From Paraburkholderia sediminicola (lineage in GTDB: Bacteria > Pseudomonadota > Gammaproteobacteria > Burkholderiales > Burkholderiaceae), in contig NZ_CADIKC010000001.1 in assembly GCF_902859805.1 (NCBI RefSeq), forward strand, positions 1,488,001 to 1,552,000: DNA of 64,000 nt. Reading direction: 5' to 3'. Made by a program: the position numbers and the translations under genes. Positions 51,056-60,052 of the stretch are shown here, one piece after another. The stretch's first letter is position 1; each line of letters begins with the position of its first letter. The notes under the pieces are model-generated. The model saw only the letters and a list, made by a program, of their open reading frames with translations. It had not been told where the DNA came from and did no database searches.

Positions 51056-54000
51056 ATGACGAACCCCACTTCCGCTTTACTCGTCAAGCCGATCCATCTG
51101 GTGCCGTCCGCCGCACGGCTGACTTCGCCGCTCGCGCAGCATCTGCGCAAGGCTTTGCGCGGCGACGTGTTGTTCGATGCGGCGAGCCGCGGCCGTTATT
51201 CCACCGATGCGTCGATCTATCAGATCACGCCGATCGGCGTGGTGGTGCCGCGCGATCAGGACGATCTGCGCATTGCGCTGGAAATTGCACGCAGCGAGAA
51301 AATCCCGTTGCTCGCGCGCGGCGCGGGCACGAGCCAATGCGGTCAGACAGTCGGCGAGGCGCTGGTGATCGACACCAGTAAGTGGCTGAACAACATCGTC
51401 GCCTTCGATGCCGACGCGCGCACGGTGACAGTCGAACCGGGCGTTGTGCTGGATCATCTGAATGCATGGTTGAAACCGCATGGCCTGTGGTTTCCGGTCG
51501 ACGTTTCGACGGCGGCGCAGTGCACGATCGGCGGGATGGCCGGCAACAACTCGTGCGGCTCGCGTTCGATCGAATACGGCAATATGGTGCACAACGTCGA
51601 GGCGATCGACGCCATTCTCGCCGACGGCAGCGAAGCACGTTTCGCCTCATTGCGCGAGGCGCCGCAAGGCGCACGCTTGCAGCAGATTGTCGAAGGCGTG
51701 AAGCGGATCGCCGAGCGAGAACGTGACGAGATCGTCGAACGCATACCGAAAGTACTGCGTCGTGTCGCGGGCTACAACATCGACGTGTTCGATTGCCAGA
51801 ACCCGCGCGCCTACACCGACGACGGCATCGCGAATCTCGCGCACCTGCTGGTTGGCTCGGAAGGCACGCTTGCGTTCAGCCGGCAATTGACGCTGAAGCT
51901 CGCGCCGTTGCCGACGCATAAGACGCTGGGCGTGGTCAATTTCCCGACCTTCTGGCAGTCGATGGATCTCACGCAGCACATCGTCAAGCTGAAGCCGGTG
52001 GCTGTGGAACTGGTCGATCGCACCATGATCGATCTGGCGATGAGCAATCCCGCCTTCCGTCCTGTGATCGAGAAGGCGCTGGTCGGCGAGCCGCAGGCCA
52101 TTCTGCTGGTGGAATTCGCGGGTGAGAACCGCGACCAGCAACTCGCGTCGCTCAAGCAACTCACCGAACTGATGGCCGATCTTGGCTTGCCCGACTCGGT
52201 CGTCGAGATGCCTGCCGCGAGCGAACAGAAGGCGCTGTGGGAAGTCCGCAAAGCCGGGCTGAACATCATGATGAGCATGAAGGGCGACGGCAAGCCGGTT
52301 TCATTCATCGAAGATTGCGCGGTGCCGCTCGAACATCTCGCGGAATACACGAGCCGCTTGACCGAAGTCTTTCACCGCAACGGCACCGAAGGCACCTGGT
52401 ACGCGCATGCGAGTGTCGGCACGCTGCACGTGCGGCCGATTCTCGATATGCGGCGCGACGGCGCGGTAAAGATGCGCGCAATCGCTGAAGAAGCGGCGGC
52501 CCTGGTGCGCGAATACAAGGGCGCGTATTCCGGCGAGCACGGCGACGGCTTGTGCCGCGGCGAATGGGTGGCGTGGCAATACGGGCCGCGTCTGAACCAG
52601 GCATTCACGGAGATCAAGGCGTTGTTCGATCCGGACAACCGCTTCAATCCCGACAAGATCGTGCGTCCGCCGAAGATGGACGACGCGCGCAATTTCCGCT
52701 TTGCACCGGGTTACAAAGCGCAGCGGATTGATACCGCGCTCGACTGGTCCGCATGGAACGTCGATCGCGATCCGCGGACGGGGCAGGAGACGCTGCCGGG
52801 CAGTGGCAACGATCTTTCGGGCGGTCTCGCGAAGGCCGTCGAGATGTGCAACAACAACGGCCATTGCCGCAAGTTCGATGCAGGCACCATGTGCCCGAGT
52901 TATCGCGTGACGAAGGACGAGCAGCATGTGACGCGAGGACGTGCGAACACCTTGCGTCTGGCGATTTCCGGGCAACTCGGCGAGGCAGGACTCGCCAGCG
53001 ACGACGTCAAGGACACGCTCGACCTGTGCGTCTCGTGCAAGGGCTGCAAACGCGACTGCCCGACGGGCGTCGACATGGCGAAGTTCAAGATCGAGGCGCG
53101 GGCGGCGCGCGTCAAACGACACGGACTGCGTCTGCGTGACAGGTTGGTGGCCTTCATGCCGCGCTATGCGGCAACGGCAAGCCGCGTGCCGGGCTTGATG
53201 GCGCTGGCCGACAACGTGCCGGTGTTGTCGGCGTGGTTCAAACGCTCGGTGGGTTTTGCGCCTGAACGCACGTTGCCGCGTTTCAAGAAATCGTTTCTGT
53301 CTGACGCAGCGACGGCCAAGCCGCCTCAAGGCAGCGCACTGAAAGAAGTGCTGTTGTTCGTCGATACGTTCAACAACAACATGGAGCCGGAAAACGCGCG
53401 CGCCGCGCAGCAGGTGTTGGAGGCTGCGGGTTACACGGTGCACTTCAATACGCGCCAGGGCGAACGCCCGGTGTGTTGCGGCCGCACGTTCCTCGCGGCC
53501 GGTCTGGTCGATGAAGCAAAGCAGGAAGCGCGACGCATGCTCGATCTGTTCAAGCCGTTCGTGGAGCGTGGCGTGCCGATCGTCGGGTTGGAGCCGTCGT
53601 GTTTGCTGTCGTTGCGCGACGAGTTTCTGCACTATGGTTTCGGTGAAGAAGCACAACGTCTTTCGAAGCAGGCGTTTCTATTCGAAGAGTTTCTGGTGCG
53701 CGAGGAAAAGGCCGGCCGCTTGCAGCTTGCGTTGAAGCCGCTGGCCAAGGAGCAGGCGCTTGTACACGGCCACTGCCATCAGAAGGCCTTCGACGCGTTC
53801 ACGCCCGTGCAAACCGTTCTGAACTGGATTCCTGAACTGAAGGTGTCGACGGTCGAGTCTTCGTGTTGCGGCATGGCGGGTAGCTTCGGCTACGAAGCCG
53901 AGCATTACGCGACATCGCAGGCAATGGCGGAATTGTCGCTGCTGCCCGCGGTGCGCAAGATCGACGGCAATACGGTGATGGTCGCGGACGGCACGAGTTG

Positions 54001-54076
54001 CCGGCATCAGATTCATGATGGCGCGGGCGTCGACGCAATCCACGTGGCGCGCGTACTGGCGATGGCGTTGCAGTGA
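51056..54076 (+). CDS. FAD-linked oxidase fused to Fe-S domain (YdiJ/D-2-hydroxy-acid dehydrogenase type)
   Basis: 1006 residues, close to YdiJ (1018). The N-terminal half is a GlcD-like FAD domain: PLLARGAGTSQCGQTVGEALVIDTSKWLN, GGMAGNNSCGSRSIEYGNMVHNV and the C-terminal GEHGDGLCRGEW. The C-terminal half carries two 4Fe-4S motifs (from Cys598, CNNNGHCRKF...MCPSY, and Cys658, CVSCKGCKRDCP) and two CCG-type domains (CCGRTFLAAG, SSCCGMAGSFGYE). It oxidises D-2-hydroxy acids such as D-lactate or D-2-hydroxyglutarate into the quinone pool. Last gene of the GntR-linked operon. Confidence 0.93.
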   Translation: MTNPTSALLVKPIHLVPSAARLTSPLAQHLRKALRGDVLFDAASRGRYSTDASIYQITPIGVVVPRDQDDLRIALEIARSEKIPLLARGAGTSQCGQTVGEALVIDTSKWLNNIVAFDADARTVTVEPGVVLDHLNAWLKPHGLWFPVDVSTAAQCTIGGMAGNNSCGSRSIEYGNMVHNVEAIDAILADGSEARFASLREAPQGARLQQIVEGVKRIAERERDEIVERIPKVLRRVAGYNIDVFDCQNPRAYTDDGIANLAHLLVGSEGTLAFSRQLTLKLAPLPTHKTLGVVNFPTFWQSMDLTQHIVKLKPVAVELVDRTMIDLAMSNPAFRPVIEKALVGEPQAILLVEFAGENRDQQLASLKQLTELMADLGLPDSVVEMPAASEQKALWEVRKAGLNIMMSMKGDGKPVSFIEDCAVPLEHLAEYTSRLTEVFHRNGTEGTWYAHASVGTLHVRPILDMRRDGAVKMRAIAEEAAALVREYKGAYSGEHGDGLCRGEWVAWQYGPRLNQAFTEIKALFDPDNRFNPDKIVRPPKMDDARNFRFAPGYKAQRIDTALDWSAWNVDRDPRTGQETLPGSGNDLSGGLAKAVEMCNNNGHCRKFDAGTMCPSYRVTKDEQHVTRGRANTLRLAISGQLGEAGLASDDVKDTLDLCVSCKGCKRDCPTGVDMAKFKIEARAARVKRHGLRLRDRLVAFMPRYAATASRVPGLMALADNVPVLSAWFKRSVGFAPERTLPRFKKSFLSDAATAKPPQGSALKEVLLFVDTFNNNMEPENARAAQQVLEAAGYTVHFNTRQGERPVCCGRTFLAAGLVDEAKQEARRMLDLFKPFVERGVPIVGLEPSCLLSLRDEFLHYGFGEEAQRLSKQAFLFEEFLVREEKAGRLQLALKPLAKEQALVHGHCHQKAFDAFTPVQTVLNWIPELKVSTVESSCCGMAGSFGYEAEHYATSQAMAELSLLPAVRKIDGNTVMVADGTSCRHQIHDGAGVDAIHVARVLAMALQ

Positions 54077-54089
54077 GGGCTGTCAGCCT

Positions 54090-55028
54090 TTATCCCGCGC
54101 CCACCACTTGCCGATACGCGGTCGGCGCCACGCCGACGCTTTCGCGAAAACGATGGCTGAAATGGCTGGCGTTCGCGTAGCCGCATTGTTCGGCGACTTG
54201 CGCGAGCGGCAGTCTCGTCGTGCGCAGAAGCGTTCGTGCGCGTTCGAGCCGTTGCTGCGCGATCCAGGCCGCCGGCGGTAGTCCGAGCGACGTGCGGAAC
54301 ATGCGCGCCAGATGAAACTCCGACAGCGCCGCGACACCGGCAAGCTCGCCGAGCGTGAGCGTCTGCTCGAGATGGTTTTCGATGTAGTCGCGCAAGCGCC
54401 GCCGGGTCGCAACCGACAGACCGCCCTTGAGCGACGTATCCGTGCGACGCACACCTTGAGCGCGCAGCAGCAGACTCAACACCTCGTGCGCGGTCTCATT
54501 GGTCCGCAGCAGGCCATCAGGATCCTGCCAGTCTTCATTCGCGAGCGACTGACACAATTGCGCGATGCGGGCGTCTTCGAAATAGGTCCGATCGGCCAGC
54601 GTCAGTTCGCGTGGCTCGCGATCGAGTTCCTGCACCGCGCGCTGCGTAAAGTGTTCGGGCAGGAAGTAAAGATGCATGAAATGCATATGCCCGCGAACCC
54701 ACCAGCGCGACTCATGCTCGCCGGGCAACGCGCAGAGCCGCGACGGTGCGCCGTAGCGCCCGGGCATTTTCTGACGCTCGGTGCGATAGCCACCGTCCAG
54801 ATAGCACGACAGCGTGTGATGGCCGGGGCGGTCATAGACGGTCTCGGCTTCCTCGGTGTCGCGGGTCCAGACGGCAATGGCAAGCCGGTCGCCGAGCCAC
54901 GCGAAGCGTTCGAGGTTCGCGTTGGCGCTCTGCAGCGTGTGGCAGACCGACTGAAGGCCGAACGGCGTTTCGGTGGAGTCGATCACAGTGGCGGGCGGTC
55001 TGGCGTTCACGGAACGAGCGGGATGCAT
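54090..55028 (-). CDS. AraC-family transcriptional regulator
   Basis: 312 residues. The C-terminal double helix-turn-helix is LRDYIENHLEQTLTLGELAGVAALSEFHLARMFRTSLGLPPAAWIAQQRLERARTLLR and LAQVAEQCGYANASHFSHRFRESVGVAPTAYRQV. The N-terminal ~190 residues form a cupin-like effector domain. It is convergent to the FAD/Fe-S dehydrogenase gene and divergent from the EamA transporter gene, so the latter is a plausible target. The effector is unknown. Confidence 0.92.
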   Translation of the reverse strand: MHPARSVNARPPATVIDSTETPFGLQSVCHTLQSANANLERFAWLGDRLAIAVWTRDTEEAETVYDRPGHHTLSCYLDGGYRTERQKMPGRYGAPSRLCALPGEHESRWWVRGHMHFMHLYFLPEHFTQRAVQELDREPRELTLADRTYFEDARIAQLCQSLANEDWQDPDGLLRTNETAHEVLSLLLRAQGVRRTDTSLKGGLSVATRRRLRDYIENHLEQTLTLGELAGVAALSEFHLARMFRTSLGLPPAAWIAQQRLERARTLLRTTRLPLAQVAEQCGYANASHFSHRFRESVGVAPTAYRQVVGAG

Positions 55029-55171
55029 TCGATGACAGGGTAAGCGTCAGTATAGGGCGAGCGATTGCCGGCCGCTCGAGCCTCCGAAAAAGTGCGCAAT
55101 CCTGGACAAGTGCCACCGCCGACGCTGCAGCATAGTTGGGTTTCCGCTTTTTCGCTGCTGCAGGCACTGCC

Positions 55172-56071
55172 ATGAACCTTTCGCTCTATGCCATCACCGT
55201 GCTGATCTGGGGCACCACGTGGATTGCCATCAAGTGGCAACTGGGCGCGGTGCCGCCGCCCGTGTCGATTGCGTGGCGTTTCTGGATCGCAGCGCTGGTG
55301 CTGTTCGCGTTGCTGCGCATCATGCGCCGGCCCATCTGGCCGCCGCGCGCCGCATGGCGCTTCCTCGCCGCGCAAGGTCTGGCGCTCTTCTGTCTGAACT
55401 TTCTGTGCTTCTACTATGCCGAGCAGGTGGTGCCGAGTGGCCTCGTCGCGGTGGTGTTTTCCACCGCGCCGCTGCTGAATTCGATCAACGGCCGGCTTTT
55501 TATGGGACGTCCTTTGCAGCCGTCGGCGATTGCCGGGGCGGCGTTGGGGCTCGTCGGCATCGTGTGCCTGTTCGTCCAGCAGATGGCGGGACACCTGGGC
55601 GACCACACGGTATGGCTGGGACTCGCGATCGCGTTTCTTGGCACCTTGTGCTTTTCAGCGGGCAATCTGTTGTCGAGCCGGATGCAGTCGATGGGCTTGC
55701 ACCCGTTCGCCACCAATAGCTGGGCCATGCTGATCGGCGCCGGCATTTTGACGGTGGGAAGCGCGCTGGCCGGATTTTCGTTCTCTATCGAACCCGACGC
55801 GCGCTATCTCGGCGCGCTCGCCTATCTGGCGATCTTCGGCTCGGTGATCGGCTTTACTGCGTACCTGATGCTGGTCGGGCGCATCGGACCGGAGCGGGCC
55901 GCCTACTGCACCGTGCTGTTTCCGATTGTGGCGCTGGCGGCGTCGACGGTATTCGAGGGCTACCAATGGTCCGCGTTGGCGGTGCTTGGGCTTCTGCTAG
56001 TGGTGGCGGGGAATCTGGTGGCGTTCGATCTCACGCGGCGGCTCTTTGTGCGTCGGGTGAGGGCATCCTAA
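55172..56071 (+). CDS. EamA/DMT-family transporter
   Basis: 299 residues from ATG 55172 (an upstream TTG in frame is less likely). Ten membrane segments and two EamA repeats: WGTTWIAIKWQLGAVPPPVSIAWRFWIAALVLF, then LIWLLGNL-like halves with GALAYLAIFGSVIGFTAYLMLVGRIGPERAAYCTVLFPIVALAAS. DMT carriers export metabolites such as amino acids or take up small molecules. It is divergent from the AraC gene and shares its last 4 bp with the convergent lysR gene end. Confidence 0.9.
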   Translation: MNLSLYAITVLIWGTTWIAIKWQLGAVPPPVSIAWRFWIAALVLFALLRIMRRPIWPPRAAWRFLAAQGLALFCLNFLCFYYAEQVVPSGLVAVVFSTAPLLNSINGRLFMGRPLQPSAIAGAALGLVGIVCLFVQQMAGHLGDHTVWLGLAIAFLGTLCFSAGNLLSSRMQSMGLHPFATNSWAMLIGAGILTVGSALAGFSFSIEPDARYLGALAYLAIFGSVIGFTAYLMLVGRIGPERAAYCTVLFPIVALAASTVFEGYQWSALAVLGLLLVVAGNLVAFDLTRRLFVRRVRAS

Positions 56072-56985
56072 TCCGCGGCTGCCCACTCCGGCCGCTTCCC
56101 CATGCTGTCGAACAGTTCGAGTATCGTCGCCTTGACCTTCTGCACGGCATTGCTGAGCAAGGCCGTGTCGTGCCAGCAGAGTGACAGATCGCGTGAGAAC
56201 AACCGGTGATCGACCTTGGCAAGCTTGAGCTTGTGCTCATCGAGTTCGACGTGAGCGGCCGTCCACGGCAGGATCGTCACGCCCAGCTTTGCCATCACCG
56301 CCGCGAATAGCAACGCGGTGGAACTGGCCTCGAACAGAATCTCGCATGGCAGTCCGGCTTCGCGCAGCGCCCACTCGACGCGGCTGCGAATCGTATTCGG
56401 TGCGCTTGGCAGGATCAGCGGCATGCGCGCGAGTTCGGCGATCGACACGGGCTCGCGCGGCATCTGAAACTCCGGCCACGCAATCAGATAGAGCGCTTCG
56501 GCGAGCAGCTTTTGCGAGGCCACCCCGCGCGTTTCGACCGCGTCCACCACGACGGCCAGATCCACCCGCCCGCTACCGATCAGACTGCCGAGTTCCGCGC
56601 TCGGTGCTTCGAGCAACTCCAGCGCGATGCCGGGATAACGGTCGCGGATCGTACGTGCAAGCGGGATCGCCACCATCCGCGCCGTGCTCGACGGCATGGC
56701 GACCGACACTCGGCCCTGCGGCAACTCGGCGTCCTGGCGCAGGAGTTCGCGCGTGCTGTCGGCCTGCCGCAGCAACTCGATCGCATGCCGGTACAGCGTT
56801 TGCCCGGCTGCAGTGGGCGCCACGCCTTGCACGCTGCGCTCGAGCAACTGCATCCCCAGATCGCGCTCCAGATTGCGCATCTGCTGGCTGATCGCGGGCT
56901 GCGCGATATGCAGCGCCTCGCTCGCGCGGGTGACGTTGCCGCACTCCACCACTTTGACGAAATACCGCAGTTGCCGCAGGTCCAT
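56068..56985 (-). CDS. LysR-family transcriptional regulator
   Basis: 305 residues. The LysR helix-turn-helix MDLRQLRYFVKVVECGNVTRASEALHIAQPAISQQMRNLERDLGMQLLERS is at the N-terminus, followed by a co-inducer domain with VSVAMPSSTARMVAIPLARTIRDRYPGIALELLEAPSAELGSLI. It resembles Nac/TCA-type LysR regulators of organic acid metabolism. It is divergent from an MFS-CoA transferase-decarboxylase operon 230 bp away, which it most likely activates. Its stop overlaps the convergent EamA gene by 4 bp. Confidence 0.93.
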   Translation of the reverse strand: MDLRQLRYFVKVVECGNVTRASEALHIAQPAISQQMRNLERDLGMQLLERSVQGVAPTAAGQTLYRHAIELLRQADSTRELLRQDAELPQGRVSVAMPSSTARMVAIPLARTIRDRYPGIALELLEAPSAELGSLIGSGRVDLAVVVDAVETRGVASQKLLAEALYLIAWPEFQMPREPVSIAELARMPLILPSAPNTIRSRVEWALREAGLPCEILFEASSTALLFAAVMAKLGVTILPWTAAHVELDEHKLKLAKVDHRLFSRDLSLCWHDTALLSNAVQKVKATILELFDSMGKRPEWAAAD

Positions 56986-57215
56986 GCGCGTCGCTCGCTC
57001 CCTCTTCCCATAACGAAATCCGATTGAGCTAGAGAAATATCATATTTTTCGATTATCGAGCGCGTTCTTATACTCAAGCCACAAAAAAACCGAAGCGTGC
57101 CCAGCGTGAGCTGTCCGGCACCGCTTCAAAAGGGCCGGCTGTTGCCGGCAGCAACCAGGTTGCATGGGACCAGAGCGCACTGAAGTGCGAACTCTGGTCG
57201 ACACAGGAGACAAGC

Positions 57216-58544
57216 ATGTCCAAAGCGATCGCTGCATCGACAGCCGGGCTCAAGCCCAGGCGCACGCCCCTCACCCGCGAGCAGATCGGCGGCTTCTGGG
57301 CGGTTTACTCGGGATGGGTGCTGGACGGTGTGGATTCCGTGATCTACGCGCTGGTGCTCATTCCGGCGCTCACCGAGTTGCTGCCCGTCTCGGGCATTGC
57401 CGCGACGCCCGGCAATCTCGGCATGTACGGCTCGATCCTGTTCGCGCTGTTTCTGATCGGCTGGGGGCTGTCGTTCATCTGGGGGCCGCTCGCCGACCGC
57501 TTCGGACGGGTCAAGACGCTGGCCGCGAGCATCCTCATCTACTCGGTGTTCACCGGCGCCGCGGCGTTCGCACACAACGTCTGGGAGCTGGCCGCATTCC
57601 GGCTGATTGCCGGCATCGGCGTGGGCGGCGAATGGGCGCTGGCGGGTACCTATGTCGCCGAGAGCTGGCCGGAGGATCGCCGCAAAATGGGCGCGGGCTA
57701 CTTGCAGACCGGTTACTACGTCGGATTCTTCCTTGCCGCGTTGCTGAACTATACGGTCGGCGCGACGTACGGCTGGCGCGCGATGTTCCTGTGCGGTCTT
57801 GCACCGGCCTTGCTGGCGATTTTCACGGTGCTCAAGGTGAAGGAGCCGGGGCAGTGGCGCAAGGCCACGCATGGCGCCGGTCAAACGAACGTCGCAGCGG
57901 CGGCCGGGCGCCGTCCGCTGATGGAGATATTCGCGCCGGCTTATCGACGTCGGACGTTGACCAGCGCGAGCCTTGTGGGCGTCGCGATCATCGGCTTGTG
58001 GGCCGGGTCAGTCTACGAAGCGAGCGCGGTTGTGACATTGGCGACGCGCGCCGGCATCGATCGCGTCGGCGCTGTGCGCCTTGCATCGATCGGGGCGGCG
58101 GTGCTGTCGGTCGGGACCATCCTCGGCTGTCTCGTCGCGCCGTGGCTGGCGGAACGGCTGGGGCGGCGCTCCGCACTCGGGGTGTACTTCGCCGGCATGG
58201 CGGTGTCGATCGTATTTGCATTCGGCTGGGTCTTTTATCTGCCGAACGGACTCAACCTGTTCATGGTGTCGCTGCTGTTCCTCGGTTTCTTCGGCGGCAA
58301 TTTTGCGATCTTCTCGCTGTGGCTGCCGGAGCAATACCCGACCCGGATACGCGCTACCGCGTTTGCCTTCAATGCGTCGGTGGGCCGCCTGCTTGGCGCC
58401 GGTGTGAACTTCCTGCTGGCTGCCGCGATTCATTGGCAAGGTTCGCTCGGGCTGCCGATTGCGTGGACGGCGGCGGCTTTTGTGATTGGCCTGCTGATCT
58501 TGCCGTTTGCCGTCGAGACCCGTCATCAGACGTTGCCGGAATAG
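57216..58544 (+). CDS. MFS transporter (sugar/organic acid carrier type)
   Basis: 442 residues after an AGGAG ribosome site. Twelve membrane segments: WAVYSGWVLDGVDSVIYALVLIPALTE in TM1, the loop motif GPLADRFGRVKTLAAS, IAGIGVGGEWALAGTYVAESWPEDRRKMGAGYLQTGYY in TM4-TM5, and WLPEQYPTRIRATAFAFNASVGRLLGAG. This GGEWALAGTYVAESWP motif is typical of the metabolite:H+ symporter (MHS/AAHS) branch that imports dicarboxylates and aromatic acids. First gene of a likely operon with CoA transferase and decarboxylase. Confidence 0.9.
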   Translation: MSKAIAASTAGLKPRRTPLTREQIGGFWAVYSGWVLDGVDSVIYALVLIPALTELLPVSGIAATPGNLGMYGSILFALFLIGWGLSFIWGPLADRFGRVKTLAASILIYSVFTGAAAFAHNVWELAAFRLIAGIGVGGEWALAGTYVAESWPEDRRKMGAGYLQTGYYVGFFLAALLNYTVGATYGWRAMFLCGLAPALLAIFTVLKVKEPGQWRKATHGAGQTNVAAAAGRRPLMEIFAPAYRRRTLTSASLVGVAIIGLWAGSVYEASAVVTLATRAGIDRVGAVRLASIGAAVLSVGTILGCLVAPWLAERLGRRSALGVYFAGMAVSIVFAFGWVFYLPNGLNLFMVSLLFLGFFGGNFAIFSLWLPEQYPTRIRATAFAFNASVGRLLGAGVNFLLAAAIHWQGSLGLPIAWTAAAFVIGLLILPFAVETRHQTLPE

Positions 58545-58660
58545 CGCCTCGTTGAGCGAATCGCTCGCGCTGCCGCCGTCTTTCGTTGGACGCGGCGGGT
58601 ACGGCGCAAGCGCGTCACTTGGCGCTGTCCGCAATCGTCCTTAATTCGCTGGAGAAATGA

Positions 58661-59920
58661 ATGCAAGCGTTACAAGGAATCAAGGTCGTCGAACTGAGCC
58701 GTGCGCTGTCGGGGCCGTTCTGCTCGATGGTGCTGGCCGATCTCGGCGCGGACGTCATCAAAATCGAACCGGGCCCGGGCGGCGACATGAGCCGAACCTG
58801 GGGACCGTTCGACCGGGGCGTGAGTACCTACTATCTATCGTGCAACCGCAACAAGCGCGGCGTATGCATCGACTTCCGCAACCCGGAAGGACTTGCCGCG
58901 ATTCATCGGCTGATCGACGATGCCGACGTGGTGATCGAGAACTTCAAGCCTGGCACCATCGAGAGCATGGGACTCGGCTATGACGTGCTCAGCGCGCGCA
59001 ATCCGCGGTTGGTGATGGGCAGCATCAACGCGTTTGGCGCCGATGGTCCGATGAGCGGCTGGCCCGGTTTCGACCAGATCGCACAGGGTTATTCCGGCCT
59101 GATGAGCCTGACCGGTTTCGCCGATGGCGACCCCACGCGCACTGGCACCGCGATCGGCGATCTGAGTTCCGGCATGTGGCTCGCGATGGCGATCCTGTCC
59201 GCGCTATTGGAGCGCGAGCGAACCGGACGTGGCCAGCATGTGAGCACGTCGTTGCTCGCAAGTCTCGTGGGGATGCTGAGCGTGCATGGCCAGCGCTACC
59301 TGAGCCTTGGCGACATTCCACGCCGTACCGGCAACGCGCATTCGGTGATTGCACCGTATGGCGTATTCGAAACCGCCGATGGTCCGCTCAACATCGCGCC
59401 GATTACGTCGGACATGTGGCTGCGCTTATGCCAATTGCTCGAGTTGCCCGCATTGCCGGACGATCCGCGCTTCGCGACCAACGAAGCCCGCGTCGCGCAT
59501 CGCGATGAATTGAAGGTCGCGTTGGAAGCACGTTTGAAGACGCGCGGCAAACGGGAGTGGACCGAGTTGTTCATCGGCGTGGGCTTGCCTGCCGGCCCGA
59601 TCAATACCCTGGACGAAGTGTTCGCCGACCCGCAAGTGCAGCATTGCCGATTGGTGGAAACGGTCGAGCATCCGACGCTCGGCGCGTTGCGCCAGGTCGT
59701 GACACCGGTGTCGAGTTCGGCGGTAACGGGCGAATCTTCGCGTCATGTTAGCCGTCATGCGCCGCCGGGCCTTGGCGAACATACTGTCGATGTATTGCGC
59801 GAGGCAGGTTTCGATGAGGCCGCGATTGAGGCGTTGATTGCTGCTAAAGCGGTGCATCAGCAGGGCGAATATTTGTCGCCGCAAAACGCTCGGGAACACG
59901 CGGCTGGCGTTACGCTATGA
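58661..59920 (+). CDS. CaiB/BaiF family III CoA transferase
   Basis: 419 residues. Family III motifs: GIKVVELSRALSGPFCSMVLADLGADVIKIEPGPGGDMSRTWGP at the N-terminus, NRNKRGVCIDFRNPEG, VVIENFKPGTIESMGLGYDVL and catalytic Asp167 (TAIGDLSSGMWLAMAILSALLERERTGRGQHVSTSL), then GDIPRRTGNAHSVIAPYGVFETADG. Such enzymes move CoA between acyl donors and carboxylic acids. With the upstream carrier and the downstream decarboxylase-like hydratase, it likely activates an imported dicarboxylate. It ends EHAAGVTL, with an echo of that end just downstream. Confidence 0.95.
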   Translation: MQALQGIKVVELSRALSGPFCSMVLADLGADVIKIEPGPGGDMSRTWGPFDRGVSTYYLSCNRNKRGVCIDFRNPEGLAAIHRLIDDADVVIENFKPGTIESMGLGYDVLSARNPRLVMGSINAFGADGPMSGWPGFDQIAQGYSGLMSLTGFADGDPTRTGTAIGDLSSGMWLAMAILSALLERERTGRGQHVSTSLLASLVGMLSVHGQRYLSLGDIPRRTGNAHSVIAPYGVFETADGPLNIAPITSDMWLRLCQLLELPALPDDPRFATNEARVAHRDELKVALEARLKTRGKREWTELFIGVGLPAGPINTLDEVFADPQVQHCRLVETVEHPTLGALRQVVTPVSSSAVTGESSRHVSRHAPPGLGEHTVDVLREAGFDEAAIEALIAAKAVHQQGEYLSPQNAREHAAGVTL

Positions 59921-60004
59921 GCGCCGGCACAAACCGCGAAAAAGGGCGAGAGGGGCGCGCACCAAGCGCGTTGCGCAATTGGAATACGCTGTAGGAATTG
60001 CGAA

Positions 60005-60052
60005 ATGAGCGGGCCACAAACTTTGGAACATGCAGCAGGGGTCACACAATGA
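60005..60052 (+). pseudogene. Possible remnant of a CoA transferase 3' end
   Basis: A 15-codon open frame ending LEHAAGVTQ, nearly the same as the end of the upstream CoA transferase (REHAAGVTL), with a stop that overlaps the start of the next gene (ATGA). The nucleotide match between about 59893-59920 and 60026-60052 is partial. It looks like a relic of a second transferase copy or a local duplication. Translation of it may be coupled to the next gene. Confidence 0.4.

Noticed and set aside
52301..53656. Open frame of 451 codons antisense to the FAD/Fe-S dehydrogenase
   Set aside because: Shadow of a well-supported gene; no recognisable domain and no ribosome site.
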